DNA of 64,000 nt, from positions 145,490,091 through 145,554,090 of the forward strand of contig NC_081406.1 of the NCBI RefSeq assembly GCF_030272615.1, written 5' to 3'. This DNA comes from Cryptomeria japonica. Its lineage: Eukaryota > Streptophyta > Pinopsida > Cupressales > Cupressaceae. The notes beneath the pieces were generated by a model. The model was given only the letters and a program-made list of their open reading frames with translations, was not told where the DNA came from and ran no database searches. A program made the translations under genes and the position numbers. Below, in pieces: positions 38,001-50,632 of this stretch. Positions within the stretch are counted from its first letter, which is position 1. Every line of letters begins with the position of its first letter.

Positions 38001-39271
38001 TTAGTTTTCCAGTTCCGATATTTCCACACTAGGTGCAGAAATCGGTTCTTCCTCTGACAATATTGGTTTCTTCTTCCATGTTTTCTTCATGTCTCCTTGA
38101 AATTTTTCAACATCTATTTCTCCTTTCTGAGTGACCGGTATATCATCAGATATACTTTTTCTGCTTCTGCAGAATCTTGCAATGTGACCCGGTTTGTTGC
38201 AGTGATAGCAAACAAGTCCAGGTGCTCTCCAAGGTCCATTGTACATATTTCCATTCTTTCTTCTGCATGTTGCAGCAGTGTGACCATGACCATGACAGAT
38301 CATACAACTTTCTCTCCATCTGGTTGCCGCTTGATGGCCACCGCTTCTTGATTGATGATTGAAGACATTAAACCGGTTGTGGTTCCGGTTCATAAAAGAT
38401 TCAGGACCAGTTCCTTGGGTCCTCTGAGGATACCTTCCAGTGTTATCCACTACAAACCGGCATTCAAATGCTCTATGCCCAAACTTGTTGCATGGATAAC
38501 AATGACCATTGAACTTATTGAATCTAGGTACATTGTTGATAAAATAGGGAAAATTATTGTAGGCTTTGCTCCTACATACATTGGCAGTGTGTCCTTCTTT
38601 AAGATAGTTAAAGCAAATAGGTTTGAATTTTTGCTTACCTTTTCCTTTGAGTGCCGGTTGCTTCTTTGATACTTTAGCATTTGTTCCTAAGGATTCTCCT
38701 TCCTCATGTCCAGAAAAACCAAGGCCATTGGTATTCTTTGCCGGTCTAGATGACTCAAGCTTTTGCTCTAGCTTGATAGTACTTTTGCCAAACTTAGCAA
38801 GTATTTCCTTTGACTCAAAGAGTTCTTTGGAAATAGCAGTATTTGTCTCCATTAGACTTGCATTTTTAGTGATGGCTATGCTCAATTCTCCTTGCATGTC
38901 TTCCTTTTCCATTCTGCTCTCATGAAGGCGAGCAGTCAGTGCACTAATCTCTTGTTTCAACTTGGAGATCTCATGATCTCTCTCCTTTATCTGATCTTTA
39001 GCTTTTCTCTGGTTCTCAAGCTCTTGACTAAACCGAATAGTCAGTCCCTCCAATTCCTTTCTCAGATTGGAGTTTGAATCATTCAGCTTATTCACTTCAA
39101 CAATCATGGCCTCCATGTTAGCTTCATCTTCAGAACTACTTTCAGATAGTTCCATCAGTCTCTCTGCATGTTCTCTTCTTTTTGCTTGAGATGCCTTGTA
39201 TTTGACCATAAGATCATCATAGGCTTGCTCAGACTTAGTGAGCCGTTGAGTAAGTTCCCTCAAGGTGTATT
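38001..39271 (-). pseudogene. Element B ORF1: coiled coil plus four zinc knuckles (Gag-like)
   Basis: Apart from its start, the frame is uninterrupted for about 420 codons to the stop at 38001. Residues ~1-170 are a long coiled coil (ELTQRLTKSEQAYDDLMV; RDHEISKLKQEISALTARL). Four knuckle motifs follow: CFNYLKEGHTANVC (38574-38615, second Cys replaced by Tyr), CYPCNKFGHRAFEC (about 38460), CMICHGHGHTAATC (about 38265) and CYHCNKPGHIARFC (38169-38210). An acidic tail ends it. The original ATG lay at the site now occupied by solo LTR E. CCHC knuckles are nucleic-acid binding in retroviral-type Gag, so an RNA-packaging role is inferred. It is not related to the short gag of element D beyond the knuckle. 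Confidence 0.88.
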
Positions 39272-39276
39272 CCCCC

Positions 39277-40070
39277 TGTAGACACCCAAAATTGTCCAGT
39301 CTAATTAAATAAATATTTTATTTAGTTAATTATCTAAGCTTAATTCTTCTATTAATTAAATAAATCTTTATTTATTTAATTAATTCATTTATCCTCTTGT
39401 AGCCTTATTTCTCATTTAAATAAATACATTTATTTATTTAAATTATCCTTTTCCTAAATTAAATAAATATCTTATTTATTTAATTGATCCCACTTCTTCT
39501 ATTAATTAAATAAATCTTTATTTATTTAATTAATTCATTAACCTTTTCTACCTATGACACATGTCATTCATCTCTTAATTCATACACTACCTACCCCTTT
39601 CATTATTTTATTATTTTCTTTACCTACCCTCTAATCATAGCCGACCTCCTTTTACACCTCTCAATCTTATCCCTCCATTTCATATAGTGTCTTCTATATA
39701 AGGAGATGCCTCCTTCATTATCAAACCCTAATCAATCATTCTAATCATTTTTATGCACTTGACTACACTATGCTTTTGAGCATATGTGATCCTACTTGCA
39801 ACCACATTCCATTCTTTGTTGAGCTCTTGTGCACATAAAATCTGAGAGTAAATATATCAAGCAAGATCAATGGAGATAGGAAGAATGGAGATCCAAACCC
39901 TATTGGACATGTGATGGTATAATCTTTGTGATTTCATTTGATTTGCATTGTCTTAGGTAATCTTCATATGTTATGGTGGATCTTTGTTGTTGTTAGGCTA
40001 GGGTTTTGTGGTTGAATTCATTTAGCCTTTTCAATATCGTTATTATTGTTATCTATTTTCACCATATACA
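39277..40070 (+). mobile_element. Solo LTR 'E' (794 bp), TSD CCCCC
   Basis: It starts TGTAGACACCC and ends ACCATATACA, with CCCCC on both sides (39272-39276, 40071-40075). TATATAAGG at 39695-39703 gives plus-strand direction. The left half is rich in palindromic TTAATTAAATAAAT blocks, with two near copies at about 39342 and 39494. The first ~50 bp resemble the start of solo LTRs K (TGTAGTCACATAAATC). Removing it recreates ATGGGGGAATAC, the start of ORF1. Confidence 0.93.
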
Positions 40071-40113
40071 CCCCCATATCTCTTTCCAAGTGGTTAAACT
40101 TATAGAAAGGTTG

Positions 40114-40125
40114 GCTTTGATACCA
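40114..40125 (-). other. Primer-binding site of element B
   Basis: The minus strand reads TGGTATCAAAGC just inside the 5' LTR, one change from the initiator-Met tRNA site in elements A and D. Confidence 0.88.
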
Positions 40126-40127
40126 AT

Positions 40128-41295
40128 TGATGAATACTAAGAGGGGGGGGGGTGAATTAGTATACCAGAAATCTTTGCACTAAAACACTTACACAATCTA
40201 AAGATAAATCGGTAAAGCAGTCTAATAGTCAAACCAGTTACCACACATGCAAACCAAAATGCGAATAAAGCATTCACCCACAAAAGCAATACAACCATAA
40301 CACAGGATATTTGACGTGGAAACCCAACTGGGAAAAAACCACGGTGAGATGGAACTCACAAGTCACTATCTACAGAATAGAAACCAGACTGGTTAAGGTT
40401 AGACTGGTTAAGGTCTTACAATGTTCTTCACCAGAACAGATCCTGTTAAGAATCTCAATCTCTGTTAGGAGATAAGTCTGATTAAAGACTACCTTGTTAG
40501 AGGATTTTAGATTCACATGTGTGAACCACCTTGTTAGAGGATTTTACAAAGGCTTTGAGGCCTACCCAGTTAAGGGCTACAGACTTGTCAAAGATGTGAG
40601 TAATCAACAAGTGTTTGATCTATCTAATAGCACAAACTGCTTGGTTAGATCCAGTATTGCTCACAGCTAATGCATTCCAGCATTACTTCAGTCTTCTCTC
40701 TCTCTAACAGTTACAACTTGATCTTCTCAGATAAGATCATTCTCCACTTCCACCTTAAACCCTAGCTCAACATTAACCCTTTCAGCAACCACCTAAAACC
40801 CTAGACATGATGTCCTTTTAAAGGAATCTGATTTCATGTCGGTCCAATAGGATTTCTTTACAATTTCCTAGGTTTAATGAATCTAGACATACTCAGTAAC
40901 ACGACACAAAAAGCACTGTCAATGTGTCGGCACCGTCAAACAATCGGTGGATTGGTAACTCATCACAAAATGCCAGTTGGTAACTCATCACAGAGTATTT
41001 ACCGGTTCATACAAAATACCGGTTGCCGGTTTGACAAAAATGAAGACTGGTAAAAATGTGTTGTGTCGCTTTTCTCTCTCATACCGCTTGTGATCTACAA
41101 ACCGCTTGGGGTCGACATGCCGCTTCAGACCAGGAAACACATTCTGCAAAATCGCCACTAGTCTAGAGACTAGTATACAACATACTGGTTGGAACAAATA
41201 CCGGTTGAGCATAAGCTCATACATATAAAGGGGATCTCAATACAAGTGTGTGTCCATCAATGACAATCACAACATAAACCACAAAAATGCCAACA
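40128..41295 (-). repeat. 5' LTR of element B
   Basis: It starts TGATGAATACTAAG on the plus strand, ends ATGCCAACA and pairs with 26592-27759. The landmark boxes are present: AGAGGGGGGGGGTGAATTA near 40139 and GACGTGGAAACCCAA near 40313. Confidence 0.95.
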
Positions 41296-41300
41296 AAAGT

Positions 41301-42440
41301 CCACTCGGTTAAGGGATTATGAGTTGCAATGGTTAGAAAGGAACAAGAAGTTGATCTGTTGAAATAGCTACTGATAGCTTGATTAGATCACAATGAATCT
41401 CATGCTCTATCTACACTGGTTGTGTTTGCTTTGCACTACACCGGTTCTCTTCTCATATCCACGACTCTACACTTTGCCGATCTACTTCACATACACACTC
41501 TGCTCTGCTCACTATCTGAGCTCTGCACACTTACTTCACCACTCTCGTATTCTCTTAGCTATCCTTCCCTCTTCTCATCTTGCTGGATCGCCTCTCCTCA
41601 AAATTACATTTTATAATTTTCATGATCAAAATGTTTTGCATAAAATTAAAACACTTTATACTCCCTCCGACGTTGCCTTCTGGTGTTTCCTTAATCAATG
41701 CACTCACAAATATTGGTAGATTTTAAATTCAAATCCTCATTCTCTTTCTCTGCGTGCCCTGCAACAATTCCACCAACTACTCATCCATATCTGCCATCGC
41801 ATCCTCAAAAAATAGTGACTTCTGGGTCGAGTTCAGTCCTTTAAATGCGAACCAGAAAATTCGCACAAATCTCACCTTAACTGCAGTAAACTTCACTTAT
41901 CCATTTATTTGATGATATCTCACCAAGATTGACTTACCTATGGTCATCGAATCCAACTTACCGGTTACCACTCCGAGATTCTCGTAGGATATCATCCTTC
42001 AACCTGTGTTCACTGGTGTACCACTGCGCTCTTCACTATCTATTCTTCCCTTGATAGCGGTTTGCAGTACTTCCATTAAGCATCTTTTCCAGTTTTCCAA
42101 TGGGGTTCCAGTTTTCATAGAACCTCAACCCTTCTTTCCTAAGTTGCCTTTTGTGACTACATCATCATCAGAATAGCCAGCTTGAAGATCTAACCTTAAT
42201 ACCAATCTTCTTGAATGACAGACCGGTTAGCTTAGTCTGTCTTCCCTTGAGCCGATTGAACCTTGATCATCTATCTCTAATGCTGCCTTTATGTTGTTTC
42301 TAAGCCATCACCTTTGCTACTGAGATACACCACTCCACTAGTACCACTCCACCGGTCTGTGTTAGTCATCAATGAAAAATCTCAGCTAATATATCGGTTT
42401 ACTAGATTAACCGTTTTTGTCAATATCAGGAATGCCAACA
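41301..42440 (-). repeat. Solo LTR C, right segment
   Basis: This is the continuation of LTR C from the B target site to its AATGCCAACA end. No gene; the short frames here are C/T-rich artefacts. Confidence 0.85.
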
Positions 42441-42445
42441 GTCTA

Positions 42446-42783
42446 CTTACGACACACAATCATCTCAGAATAGTAATAATATTTTCACCAAAACTATATT
42501 GTAAACCATATGATATAAATTTACCCATGAAATATTTCACTCTTTAACTATATAAACTATATAAATAATTTTCCCATGCCCGAAAAATAATCTTTTCTGT
42601 AGACACGAAGAAGACAAGATTCGAAAAATAAAATGCAAAAGAAATATCCTCAAACTTAGAATTTGATGTGATGGAAAGGAAAATATGAAGAAGCGCAACA
42701 CGCCAAAGCCAAAATCCAAGCTCCAATCCTTCAACCAAACTTATCAAAAGCCAAGCACATTCTTTTGATGGTAACCCGACAAA
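42446..42783 (-). repeat. LTR J, second segment
   Basis: This 338 bp joins 26189 (across C) to 47346 (across H). AT-rich, no gene. Confidence 0.7.
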
Positions 42784-44180
42784 TGTAGTGCCCAAACTTT
42801 AGGGCAAACACAACAAGAATTTTTTTTTTAAACATGGCTTAAACACTCGTGTTAATGTAAGGTGAAGACGTGGATGCTCACTAAGTTTTACTAACTTGAT
42901 TACCTTGGCGTCAACTTAATGTGATCTCAAATGTGAACGGCTAAATGTTTTATTTAAAATTTATTTAAAATGATAACATGTAATGTATGTTGACTATGTG
43001 GGGTAAATTAACCCCTTAAGCCATTGCTCTACATCGCACCTAATGGGGAATAGTTCTTCGAATGAATTAAAGATACCATCCCTAGAGTTAATAATGATAC
43101 TTAAATTTGGTTAATAAGATTATTTATTAATTCACAACTATGGGCTTGAATAGCTCCATTCGTTTAAAATATAACTTTCCCAAAGGATTATAATCCGGTT
43201 TTCTAGGAATAACAATTTAAGTTCATTTTTCGTTTAGAGTTAATTAAATTAACTCAATAATGTCATTTTATCCTTAATGCTAAATGTATTATTTAATTGC
43301 GAGTTTACCAACTTTAATATATTAATATAAACTTTTTATATTAATATTAATAGACATGGTTATCTAATAACCAATAGGGTCATTGCACTATATTTAAAAT
43401 TATGACTATCCCTGGGTTTTAATATTATTTTATTAATCCAAGGTGTCTATTTATATTTGCCATATATACATACATACATACATACATACACACATACACA
43501 CACATACATATGGGATGAAATAAATACATCCCTATTATTTATTTATAAAGAATCTATACACAAATATCCTTATATATGTATTTATTTACATACCTCCTTG
43601 AGTATGTAAATAAATACACATAAGAATATACCATAGATCTCACTTAATAATACAACCCTAAAATTCCCCTCCTTTTATTTTATTTTATATTATTACTTGG
43701 GGCTCTACTTTATTATGAAATGAGCCCCTTTTATTGCTCTAACTTAAGTTAGGGATTTTTATTTTCTTTTGCTCATTCCCTAACACACATTAGGGTTTAT
43801 TTATCTTATTGCAGGTTTGAATTCCCTTCGGCCATCACATTTGAGGCAGGGCCGATCTTTGGCATGGACGGTCTAGGGTTTCATTTTATTGTAGGGCGTA
43901 ATGGGGGGTGGGGGCGCGGCCTACACAGTGTGGGTCGCGGCCCACATTGGCGGTCACCTATGTGGGTCGTGGCTCACACTGTGTGGGTCATGACCCACTC
44001 ACCACCCCTCCCTACGCTGATGGATGTGTTCATTTTTTTTAAAATCGTTCTCGTATTTTTTTAATATATTTTGTTTTTCGTAAAAACAATTATATATATA
44101 AACACACACACATAGAGAGGTATATATACATATTTGTTATATAAAAAATATTATATATATATATATATACACACACACAG

Positions 44181-44254
<74 letters not shown>

Positions 44255-44269
44255 GTATATATATATATG

Positions 44270-44300
<31 letters not shown>

Positions 44301-47300
44301 GTATATATATATATTTGTTATATAAAAAATAGTTTTATATATAAATATATATTATATTTATATATACATGTATGTATATTTATATATGCATTTTGTGAGG
44401 TTACAATCAGTTTTCCCAGTTTGTTAATATGAAGGGTTTGAAATATGTGTGTGTGTATGTGTAGTGAAATATTTCTTCCATTCTGGTTTTATTTCTAGAT
44501 TTGCAAGTTGCAGGTTGTAGGTTTTATTTATTTTTAATGTAGAATGTATTTATATTTATATATTCATATGTATATAGGTAACTATATACATATGAATATA
44601 TATAAAATGCTAACATGATATTTAATCTATTTTTTTTTTTTTAATATCTAATATGATGTTTTAAAGTCATTTACAAAAGTATAGTAGGCAAATTTAATCT
44701 ATTTTCTTCTACTATTAATGTAATAGCATTCTTTCTTAACCTTCGATTAATCTAACCACTATTTCTTTTCCTTTCCAAAGCAATTTATTTTCCTAAATTG
44801 AAACAAATGTAAATGTTGTAAATAGATTGGAACTCTTCTATTTCTTTTTAAGAATGAACTTTCTAAGATTAAAAATTAACTATAAGTTTAAATAGAATAT
44901 AAATAATGTAATATAAGTTTAGAGATTGCAAAGTTTTCTTTGTTTTGACAATAACTTAAATCTAAAACACAACATCTTATTGCCATTAAAAAGTAAATCT
45001 TTTCAACTTTGTATTTATTCAAACAAGAGTTACAACATAAATACTGCACATTTCTTGTATCTTTCCTTTTGCTACTAAATACACAAACTTAATGAAATAA
45101 ATACATTTCTTTCAAATACATTTTCTTTTGAAGCTCAATAGTAGGTAAGAGAAATACATAGGTTTCTTTTTTTTTTTACATTCTTTTTCACTAATAAGCA
45201 TAAACTAAAATAGTCTTGAAGTTGCAACTTAAAGCAATCCTCAATTAGCCACATAGATAACTTTCCTTCTTCCATATTCTACATTCAAAATGCAAACCTG
45301 CAAATAAAATAACTCCTTTGGTTTTGACCATGGACGCTCACCTCCCAACCTAGGCCTACAAGAGGCCACCCCGAGCTTGAGAGAACTAGGTACCGAACAA
45401 GTTACAAACAAGCTTAACGCACATACATTTCCAGATTTCAAAGAGGAAACATTCAACACAAAAACTTCCATCCCAAGCTTAACACATCGTAATAAAATGA
45501 CATTTTTACAGTGGGGTTAAGGTGGACTAGACATGGGGAGATTTGCAAGTATAAAGCAATAACCAAAGCCATCACAAGGCCAAAAATCTCCTTTCAAACT
45601 TGGTCTCTCATGACCATAAAAATAAACCCCTTATGACCCCCTGAAGATTTCAAGCCAAGTCCTCCCTTATGACCCCCAATTTAAACAAATAAAATGCGGC
45701 AAGGATCCCAGATCCTTGTTTCCCTCTCTTCCTAGAAGAGAGACTCTACACTCTATGAATGTTAAATTCCCTTCACCCCAAGACTACTCTACCCTCCCAA
45801 GGGTGAGTTTGGTCTTGACTCCCATAAACAATATTCAAGAAAAGACATTCTACACTATGTAACAATCCAACCAAAAAATCACAATAACACCAAAATTCTA
45901 GATACAACAAGTGATTTTACTACATACAAAATTTCACATAAAATAACCAAACTATGCATTTAAAACCTAAGGGTGACAATGCACCAACCTCAACTTCTGC
46001 AATGGAATGTGATGAGAAGATTTGATGAATAGTCTCCAACCCAAGCCAACAAGATTTCCACCAACTACAAACTTTTTACCTTAGCTAAATTTTCTTCTTC
46101 AAAATTCAATTCATTCAACAACCCTTGATCTCCAAGATTGGAGAGTGGGTGATGAAAATTTTAAGTTTGAATTTTTCTCTTAAGTAGACTCATCTCACAC
46201 TTTCCAACTTCCTTGGAAAAGGATGGTAAGAGCTCATAGGTTGGTCTTACCAAACCTCTTACAAGATTTCTAAAAGAGGAAACTGAAAAGGTAAGTGTAA
46301 GGTGGGAAAGTGCATTCAACACAAGAATGGAAGGTTGTCTTACCAAGATTCAATCTTCTAAAAGCTGATTTTTGTCCATCAAGAAAATGTCACTTTTGAA
46401 GTGACTTGGCAATCACGTGAGTGGTTTTATGCCCAAAAAGGTCCCTTACCCATAGGTATATCAAGTGGGCCTTCAAAGATGACTTAACCTCAACCATAGG
46501 AGTTAGTTTGACCCCCCCAAAACCCACTTAAAGTTTACTTACGAATCAAACTTGATTTGACCATTCCAAGGGCTCTCTAACCAAGTTGTCTTTTGGGAAA
46601 ACTAAATGAGGTTTGAAAAATGCATAGGTTTTCACATTTCCCTCTTAAAGACATGTCTCATGCCAACTCACAACACATTACAAGTGTTAAGTGACACCAT
46701 AAAATACAACACATCAACATACACTTGGACATGCCCTTTCAAGGGGAATAAATTAAAATTTAACAAACTAAACACACACACATGCATTCACTTATACGAA
46801 AATAACACATTAAAAATGAGGTATTGTCTCTCCAAATAGACAAACCTTGGCTTCACAATCACACATAGGTTCGACTCTATTAGTCCCATATATTTCCATG
46901 GTCACATGGATTAATATCCTGCACATCTCCATCCACACATTAGTAGGTAAAAAACAATATGCATACATATACAAAGGAATACACTTTTAAAGATGTAGCA
47001 TCGAATTTCACATCATATCATGGATTGATCTCCTAATCAAAGAACAATAAAGATAGAATACAATTACTTTTTCTAACAATCCACATGTAACCCTTTATTA
47101 AATTACATCATCATTGAAATCATATAAAGCAATCATCAATTAGGTATGCATACATTAATCATAATATCATCAACATACATACTGAAATCAAACATAATAT
47201 GGGATATATCATATCCAATGGTATTAAATCATCTGTCAAATAGTCTCTAAATCCATAGTGCATCAAAGTAATGTATCAAATGATAAGTCCATAGTGAAAA

Positions 47301-47340
47301 ATAAAGAAGTGCTATGACGGGCTCAGGGTAGGGTCTCACA
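42784..47340 (-). mobile_element. Solo LTR 'H' (about 4.56 kb), TSD ACAAA
   Basis: It starts TGTAGTGCCCAAAC and ends GGGTCTCACA, with ACAAA on both sides (42779-42783 and 47341-47345). The ends resemble those of LTR J, so H is a same-family LTR. The minus direction is inferred from J's polypurine tract. No gene is seen. It contains (CATA)n near 43475, a GC-rich patch (43890-44010) with repeated GTGTGGGTC / GGCCCAC words, and a long AT-rich microsatellite. The exact TSD is strong evidence for the boundaries; a further unnoticed insertion inside is possible. Confidence 0.8.
44130..44325. repeat. (AT)n with regular GTAT / ACAT interruptions
   Basis: This AT dinucleotide array is broken at near-regular intervals by TATACATATA and TATGTATATA, together with a short (AC)n. 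The Tyr/Ile-rich frame across it is an artefact. Confidence 0.95.
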
Positions 47341-47345
47341 ACAAA

Positions 47346-47711
47346 ATGCACAAGCTTCCATTTAAATACAAAATCATTCAAAACATAGCCTCAATGTTAG
47401 CCAATTAAAATAATCCAAAAAACCAATAAATATTACCTACCCCACCTTATATTATATTTTATTTCCCTAATACACATTTGACCAATACCGATTAACGGTA
47501 GGTAGGAAATATAACAAAACTTATTTACCAAGTATCAAGAGAATATACTAATAAAAATACTATAAGTATTATTTACCAATGCATTAGTAATAACCATGCC
47601 CTATAAATACTATGGGCTATTTTAAATAAAGCCAATTAAACCAATAAATAATTAAATACAAATAACCAAAGTATAAATAAATAAATAAAAGCTATCAACA
47701 AAATATTAATC
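47346..47711 (-). repeat. LTR J, third segment
   Basis: Between H and A. AT-rich with AATAAATAAATAAA runs, no gene. It ends with TAATC, the target site of element A. Confidence 0.7.
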
Positions 47712-48821
47712 TATTGTCTTGATGATGATTGTAATGTATTCATCATATGTTGTCATTGATGAAACACTCACACACACACATGATTATATTGTCTATCAGT
47801 GTAACTTCAATTGTTTACACTATCAATCGGTATAGTTAGTGGTTAATCTCTAACCGGTACTTTGTGTCAACCGATATGTGCATAAGAGACAACCTGTGAT
47901 TATACTAAGTTGACATCAAGATGAAGATCAAGATGGAGGTCAAGCAGAGACTCAAGGATAATGGTTCACATGTTTTACTCAAACTAGTATTTGATTGTTC
48001 CAACTGATATTCAGTAATTTTGTGATGAGTTACCACAGATCGTGATGAGTTACTAGCACCGATTGCTTGACGGTAATTTTTGTGATGAGTTATGATCACT
48101 TGTCTAGATACACTGCACCTAAGAAATTGTGTTATGATTTTTTAAGGCCGACATGAAATCATAATGTCTATATATTGACATTGCAATGAATTTTTTGAAA
48201 TAAGTGAAAGTGTTATGTTATGTGCGAAGGTAAAATGAGTTAAGTTGTAGAGTTTGCAAAAGAGAAGTGTTGAATATGTTTAGAAGGATCTGATCAAGCA
48301 AGTATTGTGTTACTCAAACATATCAAACCATTCTTGTTGTTTTCTAACAATTACAGCAGAATCAAATCCCCTAGCCGGGTAAGCTCTAACAAGCTTCAAT
48401 GTATAAATCCTCTAACAGGGTGATCCATTAGTTTGGATTCAGAAATCCTCCACCGAGGTTACTCCTAACAGGGTACTACCTTTAACAGGGTATAAGCTTC
48501 TAATCAAGCTTTGAGATCTCTAACAAGATTCGTTCCTAGCAGAGTACTTTGTAGACCTTAACCGGTCAGTTATTTATTGCTGCAGATAGTTAACTTGTGA
48601 GTTCCATCTCATCATGATTTTTATCTATTTGGGTTTTCCATGTACAAACACTTGTGTTATGATGGATGCTTTACTTTTTGTGGATGTTGTTATATCATTT
48701 TGGATTGCATGCATTGTGTTTAAAAGTTTTATTAATTTCATCTACCGATTAGTGTTTGAAGTAGTTTTATTTTTGGTGTCACTGATTCACCCCCCCCTCT
48801 CAGTGCTTTTCAATTCCATCA
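47712..48821 (+). repeat. 5' LTR of element A
   Basis: It pairs with 54054-55160. Near its 3' end it carries GGGTTTTCCATGTAC and CACCCCCCCCTCTCAGTG, the counterparts of boxes in LTRs B, C, D and F. It ends CCATCA before the primer site. Confidence 0.95.
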
Positions 48822-48823
48822 AT

Positions 48824-48835
48824 TGGTATCAGAGC
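48824..48835 (+). other. Primer-binding site of element A
   Basis: TGGTATCAGAGC, two bases after the LTR end, is identical to the site in Copia element D. Confidence 0.93.
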
Positions 48836-48883
48836 CTAATTTCTTTGAAGTCTAATCACTTAGAAGGGAGCCTTGAAACCACC

Positions 48884-50179
48884 ATGGGGGACATGAGCTA
48901 CTTCGAGATGGCTAGAGAGCTAGAAGCTAGCAGAAATGAGCTTGAAACCCTTAGGGTCAAATTGAAAGCTTCACAAGTCAAAAGAAGAGAGATAACTGAA
49001 CAACTATTAGAGATATCTGATAATAGTTCTTTAGATGAAGCCAATATTGATGCTTTAGCAGAGGAAGTTGAAAAGTGAAATGGTGAGAAATGAAATCTGA
49101 GGAGAGAGCTAGAAGGTCTTACTATCCACATGAGTCAGGAACTAGAAGCCAAAAGAGCTGCCAAAGATCTTATCAAGGAAAGAGATCAATAAATTTCTAA
49201 GATCAAGCAGGAAAATGTCACTATGCACGAGCATTTGGTTGCTGAAAGAGAAGAAAAGGAGAACCTACAGCTAGATCTTGAACTTGCATCATCTCTGAGA
49301 GAGAACTTGTCAAAGCATAATGAAGATCTCACCAAATAACTTACTGAAGCTAATGAGAAATTGGAGAAGTTCAACAGAAGTTCTACTATGTTGGAAGAAC
49401 AAATTCAATCACAAAGGATGAAGGGTGATATCTCTGGACTTGGTTTTCACACATCTGAAAAAGGTGAATCCTTCGGTACAAAGAGCAACATTCCTAAGAA
49501 CAAATTTGCTCCTAAGATCAATAAGCCTACCAGTAAGAAGGTCTTTAAACCTATTTGTTTTATTTTCCATAAAATTGGTCACACTACAAATGTTTGTAGA
49601 GACAAACTTAACAAAAATGCAAGTTACAATACTAATGTTAGGTATGTGTCCAAGAAATGTGAAGGTCATTGCTTCACATGTGGAATGTATGGACATAGAT
49701 ATGTCGAGTATAGATATGGAGCAAACAATCCTGTACCGCACATGCATCCAAGACCAAATGGTGACCGAATGAGGAATTTTGACAACCGGGTAAACCTGAA
49801 CTGGCAAAGACCCTACGACAACCGGTTTAGTCCTTTTGAGATGGAAAAGGTAACAAATGTTATTTGTACCATCTGTAATAACTTTGTTCATGTGGCTATG
49901 AACTACAAAAGAAGAATAGGAAGAGGAAATGTAGGACCTTGAAGATCATCTGGTATGGCTTGTTATCACTGTAACAAACTAGGGCACTTAGCAAAATTAT
50001 GTAGACCTAGAAATAGCAAACCAGTCAATTCTTCTAAGGATAAAAAAGGAAAGTAGAAAGTTAATGTTGAAGAAACTAGAGAGGAAATGAATCGGATTTG
50101 GAAGAAGAAAAGTGATGACTCACTTGGAGAAGAAACTGTTCCTTCACCCAGTGAAGATAACCCTGCACTGGTGACTTAA
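48884..50179 (+). pseudogene. Element A ORF1: coiled coil plus zinc knuckles (Gag-like)
   Basis: The ATG at 48884 (MGDMSYFEMARELEASRNEL) opens one frame of 432 codons ending TAA at 50177-50179. It is broken by stops at 49076 (TGA), about 49091 (TGA), 49190 (TAA), 49337 (TAA), about 49940 (TGA) and about 50054 (TAG), with no frameshift. The coiled coil is followed by CFIFHKIGHTTNVC, CFTCGMYGHRYVEY, CTICNNFVHVAMNY and CYHCNKLGHLAKLC. As in element B, the first motif lacks its second Cys. Unlike B, motifs 2 and 3 also lost their last Cys. The GLGF..HTSEKGESFGTKS stretch before the knuckles matches GLGFSGHEEGESLGTNA in B. Confidence 0.88.
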
Positions 50180-50632
50180 GCCTTTTTAATATGGCTAAGG
50201 GGAGCTTAACGGTCAAATTATCTCCGGACCCCTTGAGAAAAATGAGCGGTAAAAAGAATTTTGAAGCATGAAATTTTGGTAACTTTTTGTCAATATGTTA
50301 TCAACTGGTTTTCTCCTTGAGCGGTGATATTAGGGTTTGTAACCCTAACGGGCGAGCATTTAATGTAGTAGGTAAAAAGGATAAAAGTGAGTTTGTACTT
50401 TGTCATTTTTACCCTAAACATTCAAGAAATAAATTTTGAGCACTTGTTGAGCTGAGAAAGATTATTCGCTATCAATTGTTGAATTGCTTTGTGATCTGTG
50501 TAATCAAGCTGAATTGAAGGTTACAGAAAGTCAAAATGGTGTGCACTTGGGCATTTGAACCGGTAAATGGGGCAACGTGCATGAAATAAGGTATTTCTTT
50601 GAACATTCTACTTCGAATCTTGTTCATCTGGA
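50180..50632 (+). other. Spacer between ORF1 and ORF2 of element A
   Basis: No open frame. It is the counterpart of 37557-38000 in element B. Confidence 0.6.

Larger units (their letters stand above)
26592..41295 (-). mobile_element. Non-autonomous LTR retrotransposon 'B', TSD AAAGT
   Basis: Two LTRs of 1,168 bp each (26592-27759 and 40128-41295) are flanked by AAAGT on both sides (26587-26591, 41296-41300). Removing element D (6,150 bp), solo LTR E (794 bp) and one TSD copy for each leaves about 7.75 kb. In minus-strand order: 5' LTR, primer site TGGTATCAAAGC, ORF1 (coiled coil and zinc knuckles), ~440 bp spacer, ORF2, polypurine tract AAAGGGGGAGAT, 3' LTR. It has no protease, integrase, reverse transcriptase or RNase H of its own. 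The polypurine tract and its ~20 upstream bases are identical to those of the Copia element D and of element A. Confidence 0.93.
26190..42440 (-). mobile_element. Solo LTR 'C' (about 1.54 kb), TSD GTCTA, split by element B
   Basis: The ends are TGTTAGTCCCAAC at 26190 and AATGCCAACA at 42440, with GTCTA on both sides (26185-26189 and 42441-42445). The segments 26190-26591 and 41301-42440 join across B's AAAGT duplication to give 1,542 bp. It carries the GAGAGGGGAGGGGTGAATCA and GTGGAAACCCAAATAGG landmarks, so it belongs with A, B, D and F. Its direction is minus. Confidence 0.9.
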
